This document shows, piece after piece, positions 47,573-59,800 of a DNA stretch of 64,000 bases. The stretch's first letter is position 1. Each line of letters begins with the position of its first letter. The notes under the pieces were generated by a model. The model had not been told where the DNA came from. It ran no database searches and saw only the letters and a program-made list of their open reading frames with translations. Source of the DNA: Caenorhabditis remanei (Eukaryota; Nematoda; Chromadorea; Rhabditida; Rhabditidae); assembly GCF_010183535.1 (NCBI RefSeq), contig NC_071331.1:18414001-18478000 (forward strand), read 5' to 3'. Position numbers and translations under genes: made by a program.

Positions 47573-50500
47573 ATGAGCCGTCCCCTTGATAATATCCTGC
47601 ATAGACCTGAAAAGTTCGATGCAACAACTGAAAGCAGGGCTATGTATGCGAGCTCCAGTGTCCCGAGAACTCAAATAATACGGCCAAGAGATCAGATGAA
47701 CTGGCCAACTGGAAATTCTCATGTGGGAACAATAACTGGAACGACGTATCAAGGAGGTACTGGAGAGAGGTATGCTGCTACAAGACCAAAAGATGGGATT
47801 GATCGTCCGACTGATTCACTTGACTCCACCACAATCAATCGGTCAACGTATCAAGGAGGTACTGGAGAGAGGTATGCTGCTGCAAGACCAAAAGATGGGA
47901 TTGATCGTCCGACTGATTCACTTGACTCCACCACAATCAATCGGTCAACGTATCAAGGAGGTACTGGAGAGAGGTATGCTGCTACAAGACCAAAAGATGG
48001 GATTGATCGTCCGACTGATTCACTTGACTCCACCACAATCAATCGGTCAACGTATCAAGGAGGTACTGGAGAGAGGTATGCTGCTACAAGACCGAAGGAT
48101 ACGATTGATCGCCCGACTGATTCACTTGACTCCACCACCATCAATCGGTCAACGTATCAAGGAGGTACTGGAGAGAGGTATGCTGCTGCAAGACCAAAAG
48201 ATGGGATTGATCGTCCGACTGATTCACTTGACTCCACCACAATCAATCGGTCAACGTATCAAGGAGGTACTGGAGAGAGGTATGCTGCTACAAGACCGAA
48301 GGATACGATTGATCGTCCGACTGATTCACTTGACTCCACCACAATCAATCGGTCAACGTATCAAGGAGGTACTGGAGAGAGGTATGCTGCTGCAAGACCA
48401 AAAGATGGGATTGATCGTCCGACTGATTCACTTGACTCCACCACAATCAATCGGTCAACGTATCAAGGAGGTACTGGAGAGAGGTATGCTGCTACAAGAC
48501 CGAAGGATACGATTGATCGCCCGACTGATTCACTTGACTCCACCACCATCAATCGGTCAACGTATCAAGGAGGTACTGGAGAGAGGTATGCTGCTGCAAG
48601 ACCAAAAGATGGGATTGATCGTCCGACTGATTCACTTGACTCCACCACAATCAATCGGTCAACGTATCAAGGAGGTACTGGAGAGAGGTATGCTGCTACA
48701 AGACCGAAGGATACGATTGATCGTCCGACTGATTCACTTGACTCCACCACAATCAATCGGTCAACGTATCAAGGAGGTACTGGAGAGAGGTATGCTGCTA
48801 CAAGACCAAAAGATGGGATTGATCGTCCGACTGATTCACTTGACTCCACCACAATCAATCGCTCAACGTATCAAGGAGGTACTGGAGAGAGGTATGCTGC
48901 TACAAGACCGAAGGATACGATTGATCGTCCGACTGATTCACTTGACTCCACCACAATCAATCGGTCAACGTATCAAGGAGGTACTGGAGAGAGGTATGCT
49001 GCTACAAGACCGAAGGATACGATTGATCGCCCGACTGATTCACTTGACTCCACCACAATCAATCGGTCAACGTATCAAGGAGGTACTGGAGAGAGGTATG
49101 CTGCTGCAAGACCGAAGGATACGATTGATCGTCCGACTGATTCACTTGACTCCACCACAATCAATCGGTCAACGTATCAAGGAGGTACTGGAGAGAGGTA
49201 TGCTGCTGCAAGACCAAAAGATGGGATTGATCGTCCGACTGATTCACTTGACTCCACCACAATCAATCGGTCAACGTATCAAGGAGGTACTGGAGAGAGG
49301 TATGCTGCTGCAAGACCAAAAGATGGGATTGATCGTCCGACTGATTCACTTGACTCCACCACAATCAATCGGTCAACGTATCAAGGAGGTACTGGAGAGA
49401 GGTATGCTGCTACAAGACCAAAAGATGGGATTGATCGTCCGACTGATTCACTTGACTCCACCACCATCAATCGGTCAACGTATCAAGGAGGTACTGGAGA
49501 GAGGTATGCTGCTACAAGACCAAAAGATGGGATTGATCGTCCGACTGATTCACTTGATTCCACCACAATCAATCGGTCAACGTATCAAGGAGGTACTGGA
49601 GAGAGGTATGCTGCTGCAAGACCAAAAGATGGGATTGATCGTCCGACTGATTCACTTGACTCCACCACAATCAATCGGTCAACGTATCAAGGAGGTACTG
49701 GAGAGAGGTATGCTGCTACAAGACCAAAAGATGGGATTGATCGTCCGACTGATTCACTTGACTCCACCACCATCAATCGGTCAACGTATCAAGGAGGTAC
49801 TGGAGAGAGGTATGCTGCTGCAAGACCAAAAGATGGGATTGATCGTCCGACTGATTCACTTGACTCCACCACAATCAATCGGTCAACGTATCAAGGAGGT
49901 ACTGGAGAGAGGTATGCTGCTACAAGACCGAAGGATACGATTGATCGTCCGACTGATTCACTTGACTCCACCACAATCAATCGGTCAACGTATCAAGGAG
50001 GTACTGGAGAGAGGTATGCTGCTGCAAGACCAAAAGATGGGATTGATCGTCCGACTGATTCACTTGACTCCACCACAATCAATCGGTCAACGTATCAAGG
50101 AGGTACTGGAGAGAGGTATGCTGCTGCAAGACCAAAAGATGGGATTGATCGTCCGACTGATTCACTTGACTCCACCACAATCAATCGGTCAACGTATCAA
50201 GGAGGTACTGGAGAGAGGTATGCTGCTACAAGACCAAAAGATGGGATTGATCGTCCGACTGATTCACTTGACTCCACCACCATCAATCGGTCAACGTATC
50301 AAGGAGGTACTGGAGAGAGGTATGCTGCTACAAGACCAAAAGATGGGATTGATCGTCCGACTGATTCACTTGATTCCACCACAATCAATCGGTCAACGTA
50401 TCAAGGAGGTACTGGAGAGAGGTATGCTGCTACAAGACCAAAAGATGGGATTGATCGTCCGACTGATTCACTTGACTCCACCACAATCAATCGGTCAACG

Positions 50501-53500
50501 TATCAAGGAGGTACTGGAGAGAGGTATGCTGCTACAAGACCGAAGGATACGATTGATCGTCCGACTGATTCACTTGACTCCACCACAATCAATCGGTCAA
50601 CGTATCAAGGAGGTACTGGAGAGAGGTATGCTGCTACAAGACCAAAAGATGGGATTGATCGTCCGACTGATTCACTTGACTCCACCACAATCAATCGGTC
50701 AACGTATCAAGGAGGTACTGGAGAGAGGTATGCTGCTACAAGACCGAAGGATACGATTGATCGTCCGACTGATTCACTTGACTCCACCACAATCAATCGG
50801 TCAACGTATCAAGGAGGTACTGGAGAGAGGTATGCTGCTGCAAGACCAAAAGATGGGATTGATCGTCCGACTGATTCACTTGACTCCACCACAATCAATC
50901 GGTCAACGTATCAAGGAGGTACTGGAGAGAGGTATGCTGCTACAAGACCGAAGGATACGATTGATCGTCCGACTGATTCACTTGACTCCACCACCATCAA
51001 TCGGTCAACGTATCAAGGAGGTACTGGAGAGAGGTATGCTGCTGCAAGACCAAAAGATGGGATTGATCGTCCGACTGATTCACTTGACTCCACCACAATC
51101 AATCGGTCAACGTATCAAGGAGGTACTGGAGAGAGGTATGCTGCTACAAGACCAAAAGATGGGATTGATCGTCCGACTGATTCACTTGACTCCACCACAA
51201 TCAATCGGTCAACGTATCAAGGAGGTACTGGAGAGAGGTATGCTGCTACAAGACCGAAGGATACGATTGATCGTCCGACTGATTCACTTGACTCCACCAC
51301 AATCAATCGGTCAACGTATCAAGGAGGTACTGGAGAGAGGTATGCTGCTACAAGACCAAAAGATGGGATTGATCGTCCGACTGATTCACTTGACTCCACC
51401 ACAATCAATCGGTCAACGTATCAAGGAGGTACTGGAGAGAGGTATGCTGCTACAAGACCAAAAGATGGGATTGATCGTCCGACTGATTCACTTGACTCCA
51501 CCACAATCAATCGGTCAACGTATCAAGGAGGTACTGGAGAGAGGTATGCTGCTACAAGACCGAAGGATACGATTGATCGTCCGACTGATTCACTTGACTC
51601 CACCACAATCAATCGGTCAACGTATCAAGGAGGTACTGGAGAGAGGTATGCTGCTACAAGACCGAAGGATACGATTGATCGTCCGACTGATTCACTTGAC
51701 TCCACCACAATCAATCGGTCAACGTATCAAGGAGGTACTGGAGAGAGGTATGCTGCTACAAGACCAAAAGATGGGATTGATCGTCCGACTGATTCACTTG
51801 ACTCCACCACAATCAATCGGTCAACGTATCAAGGAGGTACTGGAGAGAGGTATGCTGCTACAAGACCGAAGGATACGATTGATCGTCCGACTGATTCACT
51901 TGACTCCACCACAATCAATCGGTCAACGTATCAAGGAGGTACTGGAGAGAGGTATGCTGCTGCAAGACCAAAAGATGGGATTGATCGTCCGACTGATTCA
52001 CTTGACTCCACCACAATCAATCGGTCAACGTATCAAGGAGGTACTGGAGAGAGGTATGCTGCTACAAGACCGAAGGATACGATTGATCGTCCGACTGATT
52101 CACTTGACTCCACCACCATCAATCGGTCAACGTATCAAGGAGGTACTGGAGAGAGGTATGCTGCTGCAAGACCAAAAGATGGGATTGATCGTCCGACTGA
52201 TTCACTTGACTCCACCACAATCAATCGGTCAACGTATCAAGGAGGTACTGGAGAGAGGTATGCTGCTGCAAGACCAAAAGATGGGATTGATCGTCCGACT
52301 GATTCACTTGACTCCACCACAATCAATCGGTCAACGTATCAAGGAGGTACTGGAGAGAGGTATGCTGCTGCAAGACCGAAGGATACGATTGATCGTCCGA
52401 CTGATTCACTTGACTCCACCACAATCAATCGGTCAACGTATCAAGGAGGTACTGGAGAGAGGTATGCTGCTGCAAGACCAAAAGATGGGATTGATCGTCC
52501 GACTGATTCACTTGACTCCACCACAATCAATCGGTCAACGTATCAAGGAGGTACTGGAGAGAGGTATGCTGCTGCAAGACCAAAAGATGGGATTGATCGT
52601 CCGACTGATTCACTTGACTCCACCACAATCAATCGGTCAACGTATCAAGGAGGTACTGGAGAGAGGTATGCTGCTACAAGACCAAAAGATGGGATTGATC
52701 GTCCGACTGATTCACTTGACTCCACCACCATCAATCGGTCAACGTATCAAGGAGGTACTGGAGAGAGGTATGCTGCTACAAGACCAAAAGATGGGATTGA
52801 TCGTCCGACTGATTCACTTGATTCCACCACAATCAATCGGTCAACGTATCAAGGAGGTACTGGAGAGAGGTATGCTGCTGCAAGACCAAAAGATGGGATT
52901 GATCGTCCGACTGATTCACTTGACTCCACCACAATCAATCGGTCAACGTATCAAGGAGGTACTGGAGAGAGGTATGCTGCTACAAGACCAAAAGATGGGA
53001 TTGATCGTCCGACTGATTCACTTGACTCCACCACCATCAATCGGTCAACGTATCAAGGAGGTACTGGAGAGAGGTATGCTGCTGCAAGACCAAAAGATGG
53101 GATTGATCGTCCGACTGATTCACTTGACTCCACCACAATCAATCGGTCAACGTATCAAGGAGGTACTGGAGAGAGGTATGCTGCTACAAGACCGAAGGAT
53201 ACGATTGATCGTCCGACTGATTCACTTGACTCCACCACAATCAATCGGTCAACGTATCAAGGAGGTACTGGAGAGAGGTATGCTGCTGCAAGACCAAAAG
53301 ATGGGATTGATCGTCCGACTGATTCACTTGACTCCACCACAATCAATCGGTCAACGTATCAAGGAGGTACTGGAGAGAGGTATGCTGCTGCAAGACCAAA
53401 AGATGGGATTGATCGTCCGACTGATTCACTTGACTCCACCACAATCAATCGGTCAACGTATCAAGGAGGTACTGGAGAGAGGTATGCTGCTACAAGACCA

Positions 53501-56493
53501 AAAGATGGGATTGATCGTCCGACTGATTCACTTGACTCCACCACCATCAATCGGTCAACGTATCAAGGAGGTACTGGAGAGAGGTATGCTGCTACAAGAC
53601 CAAAAGATGGGATTGATCGTCCGACTGATTCACTTGATTCCACCACAATCAATCGGTCAACGTATCAAGGAGGTACTGGAGAGAGGTATGCTGCTACAAG
53701 ACCGAAGGATACGATTGATCGTCCGACTGATTCACTTGACTCCACCACAATCAATCGGTCAACGTATCAAGGAGGTACTGGAGAGAGGTATGCTGCTACA
53801 AGACCGAAGGATACGATTGATCGTCCGACTGATTCACTTGACTCCACCACAATCAATCGGTCAACGTATCAAGGAGGTACTGGAGAGAGGTATGCTGCTA
53901 CAAGACCAAAAGATGGGATTGATCGTCCGACTGATTCACTTGACTCCACCACAATCAATCGGTCAACGTATCAAGGAGGTACTGGAGAGAGGTATGCTGC
54001 TACAAGACCGAAGGATACGATTGATCGTCCGACTGATTCACTTGACTCCACCACAATCAATCGGTCAACGTATCAAGGAGGTACTGGAGAGAGGTATGCT
54101 GCTACAAGACCGAAGGATACGATTGATCGTCCGACTGATTCACTTGACTCCACCACAATCAATCGGTCAACGTATCAAGGAGGTACTGGAGAGAGGTATG
54201 CTGCTGCAAGACCAAAAGATGGGATTGATCGTCCGACTGATTCACTTGACTCCACCACAATCAATCGGTCAACGTATCAAGGAGGTACTGGAGAGAGGTA
54301 TGCTGCTACAAGACCAAAAGATGGGATTGATCGTCCGACTGATTCACTTGACTCCACCACCATCAATCGGTCAACGTATCAAGGAGGTACTGGAGAGAGG
54401 TATGCTGCTACAAGACCAAAAGATGGGATTGATCGTCCGACTGATTCACTTGATTCCACCACAATCAATCGGTCAACGTATCAAGGAGGTACTGGAGAGA
54501 GGTATGCTGCTACAAGACCGAAGGATACGATTGATCGTCCGACTGATTCACTTGACTCCACCACAATCAATCGGTCAACGTATCAAGGAGGTACTGGAGA
54601 GAGGTATGCTGCTACAAGACCGAAGGATACGATTGATCGTCCGACTGATTCACTTGACTCCACCACAATCAATCGGTCAACGTATCAAGGAGGTACTGGA
54701 GAGAGGTATGCTGCTACAAGACCAAAAGATGGGATTGATCGTCCGACTGATTCACTTGACTCCACCACAATCAATCGGTCAACGTATCAAGGAGGTACTG
54801 GAGAGAGGTATGCTGCTACAAGACCGAAGGATACGATTGATCGTCCGACTGATTCACTTGACTCCACCACAATCAATCGGTCAACGTATCAAGGAGGTAC
54901 TGGAGAGAGGTATGCTGCTACAAGACCGAAGGATACGATTGATCGTCCGACTGATTCACTTGACTCCACCACAATCAATCGGTCAACGTATCAAGGAGGT
55001 ACTGGAGAGAGGTATGCTGCTGCAAGACCAAAAGATGGGATTGATCGTCCGACTGATTCACTTGACTCCACCACAATCAATCGGTCAACGTATCAAGGAG
55101 GTACTGGAGAGAGGTATGCTGCTACAAGACCAAAAGATGGGATTGATCGTCCGACTGATTCACTTGACTCCACCACCATCAATCGGTCAACGTATCAAGG
55201 AGGTACTGGAGAGAGGTATGCTGCTGCAAGACCAAAAGATGGGATTGATCGTCCGACTGATTCACTTGACTCCACCACAATCAATCGGTCAACGTATCAA
55301 GGAGGTACTGGAGAGAGGTATGCTGCTACAAGACCAAAAGATGGGATTGATCGTCCGACTGATTCACTTGACTCCACCACAATCAATCGGTCAACGTATC
55401 AAGGAGGTACTGGAGAGAGGTATGCTGCTGCAAGACCAAAAGATGGGATTGATCGTCCGACTGATTCACTTGACTCCACCACAATCAATCGGTCAACGTA
55501 TCAAGGAGGTACTGGAGAGAGGTATGCTGCTACAAGACCAAAAGATGGGATTGATCGTCCGACTGATTCACTTGACTCCACCACAATCAATCGGTCAACG
55601 TATCAAGGAGGTACTGGAGAGAGGTATGCTGCTACAAGACCAAAAGATGGGATTGATCGTCCGACTGATTCACTTGACTCCACCACAATCAATCGGTCAA
55701 CGTATCAAGGAGGTGTTGGAGAGCGGTCAAACGTGGTGAAACATGACAGTACAATTGACTTCGGCTCCGGGAAAGTAACAGATCAATCCGTATCAAGGTG
55801 AGTTCTCCATCTTGGATTTTATATTATTTTTGTATTTTGCATACCAAAACGGGCCGACACGGGCCGGCGCGTGACTCGCTTAAAACGCAATATTATGAGC
55901 TGAAAAATATACCAAAATGTAGATCTCAACAAGTTCTATGTCCGTGACCTACTACGGGTCGGATGGCTATTCGTTAATGTGACGCGGGAAAAAAAGCCAT
56001 TCTAGCCCGGCCCGCTGCACATTAAAATAGCCATCCGGCCCGTAGTAGGTCACGGACATAACGCTCGTAGAGATCTACATTTTCGTATACCTTTCAGCTC
56101 ATAATGTTGCGTTTTAAGCGAGTTTCGGCCCGGTTTGCAAGTATGGTATTTTGTAATTGTTCGTTAATCGGAAGAAGTGTCACGTTTCAAGACTGTACTC
56201 ATTAGAAAACAAGATAATCATCAATCTTTTTTGGACAGTGTTCAGAACCAATATTTTTCAATCTCGTTCCTAATCTATAGCTTTTCAGATTGACCTACAC
56301 CCAATTTCCCATTGAACGAATGTCTTTGTCTGTCCCTGTCGAGAAATGGATATCAGCTGGATTGTCGTTCCCAACAGAGTATCTCACTGAACAACGAAGT
56401 TCCTTCCGTCCGAAACCTGCAAACTCTGAATCTCCAGCCGTAAGAATTGTCAGTTCTAAGAAAAGAACGCCTAACCATATGTTTTTGTATTAA
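47573..56493 (+). CDS. Giant tandem-repeat protein: 78 near-identical 34-residue units
   Basis: Two exons, 47573-55797 and 56289-56493 (AG/GTGAGT donor, CTTTTCAG acceptor), encode about 2809 residues. Residues 1-57 are unique (MSRPLDNILHRPEKF..., no signal peptide). Residues 58-2709 are 78 tandem copies of a 34-residue unit containing TYQGGTGERYAA-T/A-RPKD and G/T-IDRPTDSLDSTTINRS. A partial unit and a roughly 100-residue unique tail follow (IERMSLSVPVEKWISAGLSF, ending MFLY). Units vary at only two protein positions (T/A and G/T) and a handful of silent sites. No Cys or membrane segment occurs in the repeats, and each is Arg/Asp/Thr-rich. The diverged N-terminal sequence (FDATTESRAMY...RPRDQMNWPTG) looks like two older units of the same pattern, RPxD-x(5,8)-P-x(3,5)-(F/L)D-x-T-T-x(4)-Y. 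That spacing resembles MAP6/SAXO microtubule-binding Mn motifs, which would suggest a cytoplasmic filament- or microtubule-associated scaffold; this is inference. AATAAA at 56580-56585. Confidence 0.85.
47744..55726 (+). repeat. 102-bp coding tandem array, 78 units plus a partial one
   Basis: Every unit is exactly 102 bp from 47744 to 55699 ((55700-47744)/102 = 78), followed by a partial unit to about 55726. There are no indels. Only a few bases vary: AAAAGATGGG/GAAGGATACG, CTACAAG/CTGCAAG, CACAATC/CACCATC, GACTCC/GATTCC, CGTCCG/CGCCCG and CGGTCA/CGCTCA. Because 102 is divisible by 3, a second frame is also open over the whole array and is a shadow. Confidence 0.97.
55839..56146. repeat. GC-core foldback element in the intron of the giant repeat gene
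   Basis: Left arm runs ATACCAAAACGGGCCGACAC ... TATGAGCTGAAAAATATACC ... CGTGACCTACTACGGGTCGG. The right arm is its inverse: CCGGCCCGTAGTAGGTCACG ... TACCTTTCAGCTCATAATGT ... GGCCCGGTTTGCAAGTATGG. It fills most of the 491-bp intron (55798-56288) and is homologous to the element near 42756-43000. Confidence 0.75.
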
Positions 56494-56579
56494 ATTTTTT
56501 GTAACATCTGTGTCATTTTCCATTCAGTTGTTTGTCTTTCGATTCTGTAGGGTTTTTGTGGAATTCATATAATTTTTCG

Positions 56580-56585
56580 AATAAA
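56580..56585 (+). terminator. poly(A) signal of the giant repeat gene
   Basis: AATAAA 87 bp after the TAA stop at 56491-56493. Confidence 0.6.
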
Positions 56586-56869
56586 TTGAAAATTAATGAA
56601 AGATATAAAAACGAATACTGTTTATAGAAAAGTGAATGAATTCAAACTTTGGCAACAATTGTCAGAAAATGAAAGACTGAAATGGGAAATGCAAATTGCA
56701 CTGGAAAGAAAAAGGTAAGAAAGCGAGGAGAGAAAATAACCCGGATAGGAAATGAAGTGAAACAAGATAAAACATTTGGGTAATGTCAGAGGTTCGATAA
56801 AGTCCGGGAGGTTTTTAGGCCACCACATAAACCTCTGACTGACATCAAAGTACCGGTAACAATGGAGAC

Positions 56870-59800
56870 CTACGTCTGCGCGACGACCTCTGGAGGCTTC
56901 TGATAATACTGTACATTATGCTCCTGGGGTCTGTTCAACTCTCTATAAAACCGCCATTGCTGATAATAACAATAGATAATGAGGATACAAGAAAACATTA
57001 AAAACATCTGAATTGCTCCTAGAATGACTGTAAGCATGCAGGTGACGTCATCCATCAGACAAGTTTTCGCAGCTGACATCAATCCAACAGAGTGCTTCAC
57101 AACGATGACATCGCCTTCATGAAATTCTCCGGCATCGTTGAAGTCGTAAGTCGAAGATGAAGACGTTGGCGGCTTAAAGTCAAACGCCTTTTGTGGTGGT
57201 GGAGGGTTCAAAAGCGTTAGTTTGTGTCCCGTCACTTTGTAGACATCACTTATCAGTTGAAGTTGTCTGGGTTCTCCTGCAAGTGATCTCCTGACCATTC
57301 GATGACGTGGCAAGTCCAGAGACAACGGAAGGGAGTGAACATTCGTCTCTTCTTCGGGCAACATCATATCCAGATTGCATTTTGGCATACAGCCAACTGT
57401 GCATGTTTCAACCATGGCGTGGTAGACTACTTCGGTCTCAAATGTACTATTCTACAATTTTGAAAATTGGAAACTCGAGCAAACCTGTCTTCGGAATCCA
57501 GAAAAACTGATTTTCAGTTTGACATAGTTGTCGGTCTTCCTAATTTCTTTCACAATATCTCGCCGTAAAACACATCTGAAACTTTAATTACTGTCTGCTC
57601 GGACATTTTACAACTCACCCGTCCTCATCAATTATCTTCAATACTCTTCCTGTTATAACATCTCTAGCTACTAAATTAGTCACTGTAAAATCCTCTGCCG
57701 AATTTTTCACAGCCAGCATAATCCAGCCGAAATCTCCAATATGAACAGTATCAGCTTCATTCGAATCGAGACCCAATACTTTCAAAGAAAACTTTGGATT
57801 TGTGGGGGAAACTGTGGAAGTCATTACGACGTCATCAGACATGACTTGACTCGTTTTGTTATTCTCATGAACATTCATTTGGACAGATAAAGATTGTTCT
57901 TCGGTAGGCATGCTCTTGTGGAGACGGCAGTTTACCTAAAAAGAGTTGAAATGTTTGGAATTTGGAGAATAGAAAAGGATCGGTACTATACTTTGTTTTG
58001 TTGGAGTATGTTTTAAGTTTTTGTGAAACAGTAATAATTTTTTGTTCAAGTTCTACTCACCTGCAAAACTTTATCCCTGATTGTCACCAAACTGGTACTC
58101 CCTTCTTTCACGTGAACCATTCCACGATAAGTCGAGTCTTTGGATTTCTGGAAAAATATTTATTTTTTACTTTAACGGTTTGAAATGTTCATAGTTTATA
58201 ATTTTTGAACGCAATTTCAATTGAGAATATTTATATTCTCACGATGATTCAATTGTAACCTATGCAAACGCGCTTTGTTGAGACTACATTTTGGTAATAT
58301 TATTTGACGCCTAAATTGGAATTTTTAATATTTTTTGTTCTTTCAAAAAATTGGCCTTTCTCGATTATATTTCTCTTTAAAACTATTTCTTGTCAAAGTT
58401 TTTCAGTTTGAACAAAAAAATTTACGTAAGTGATTTGTCTCAAAAGAATTATCGTGTATTCTAAATTATCACAGACTTGCAAAATGTCGGGTCGACCCGG
58501 TCCGGCTCGGAAAAATTGCGATCCGGATTTGAATTTCTTTAACATTTTTTAGTACTGAATTTCCGGGCCGACCGGGCCGGGCCGAGCCAGAGAAATGTTG
58601 ATTTCGGCCCGGCCCGTTGCAAGTCTGGAATATTGATGTTTATCCATTAATTAACGAGGACTTACATTAGGATCCAGTCCACATTTCTTGAAGTCAAATC
58701 TCGACGAGAAATCAAATTCTCCTTGGTAATTCTCCTCGCACATAATCTTTTTTGATTTCTTTGTCATCATTTTCCCGCTGAAAACATCGAAAATAATTCT
58801 CTACTTCAACCCTAAAAACTGATAACTCACATGAACATTCTCAAAGAGCTTGCCTTGATTTCCAAGTTATTTTCTCGACATTTGAGGGAAACTGAAACAG
58901 AATTCAGGATTCTTTTTTCTACCAAAATTAGGAAAACTCACAATTAACACAATCATCTAGATCTCCATGGAATAGATTTGGTTTCATTGATTCTAGTGGA
59001 CTTCTTCCTAACATTCTGGCGGATGACCACATCAGATGACAATCCAAAGTGGAGTTGTCGTAGGTGTAAGATCTGAAGTTAGAGGTGAAAATTCGGATAT
59101 TATTCATTTATCTTTGAAATTTCCATTTGAGAAGCCGATTATTAAAATTAAAATTTCACCTGCAGGGATCTGATATCCTCGTTCTTACAACACACATCTG
59201 CTCACATTCCTCAACGCTTCCGACACTTTGAACCAATTGATCACTGACTGATTTCAGACCTCCCCCATTGACACGCATGAAAGTACAACCGGATGTTGTC
59301 ATGGTATCTGGAAATCTAACGTGAAATCCTGAGAAAAAGTTTTCAAATTTGTACTGTTTCAAGTTTTTTTTAAACCAAAAATTCCCCGTTTTCATTACTT
59401 TCTGTTAATTCTCGGCAATTATTTAATTGACATGAAAACTCACAGTCGATACAATTATTTTCGTAGAGATCAATTGAATAGCTCGGTTTAAAATATAATC
59501 TTGGATTGTACACTGAATTCAATGAGATTCTTGATAATTGACAGAGTGAGGTGTCATGGTTATGAAGGGCGGCACGGCAGGCCGAGCTGAAACAAGAGGG
59601 AATAGTTTTGGGACTACATACAATATTTCTTCCCGAACTGAAAAATATCTGCTGAGAAATTATACAATATTTTTAGGAAACAGTAGAAATTTTGAAGATA
59701 GTTTGATTAGAATTTTGAAAAAGTTTCTGTTTCAGGAAAATATGAAAAATATTAGTTCAGCCTGGAAATCATTGATTTTAAATATCGTCATGTACCCTTC

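Noticed and set aside
47744..55726. CRISPR-like or satellite interpretation of the array
   Set aside because: There are no spacers: units are contiguous, coding and in frame, with unique coding sequence and a spliced exon at the ends, in an animal genome.
47772..55739. A second 2655-residue plus-strand open frame through the repeat array
   Set aside because: It exists only because the 102-bp unit is divisible by 3 and lacks a stop in that frame. It has no unique ends, no start context and no splice partner, unlike the frame from 47573.
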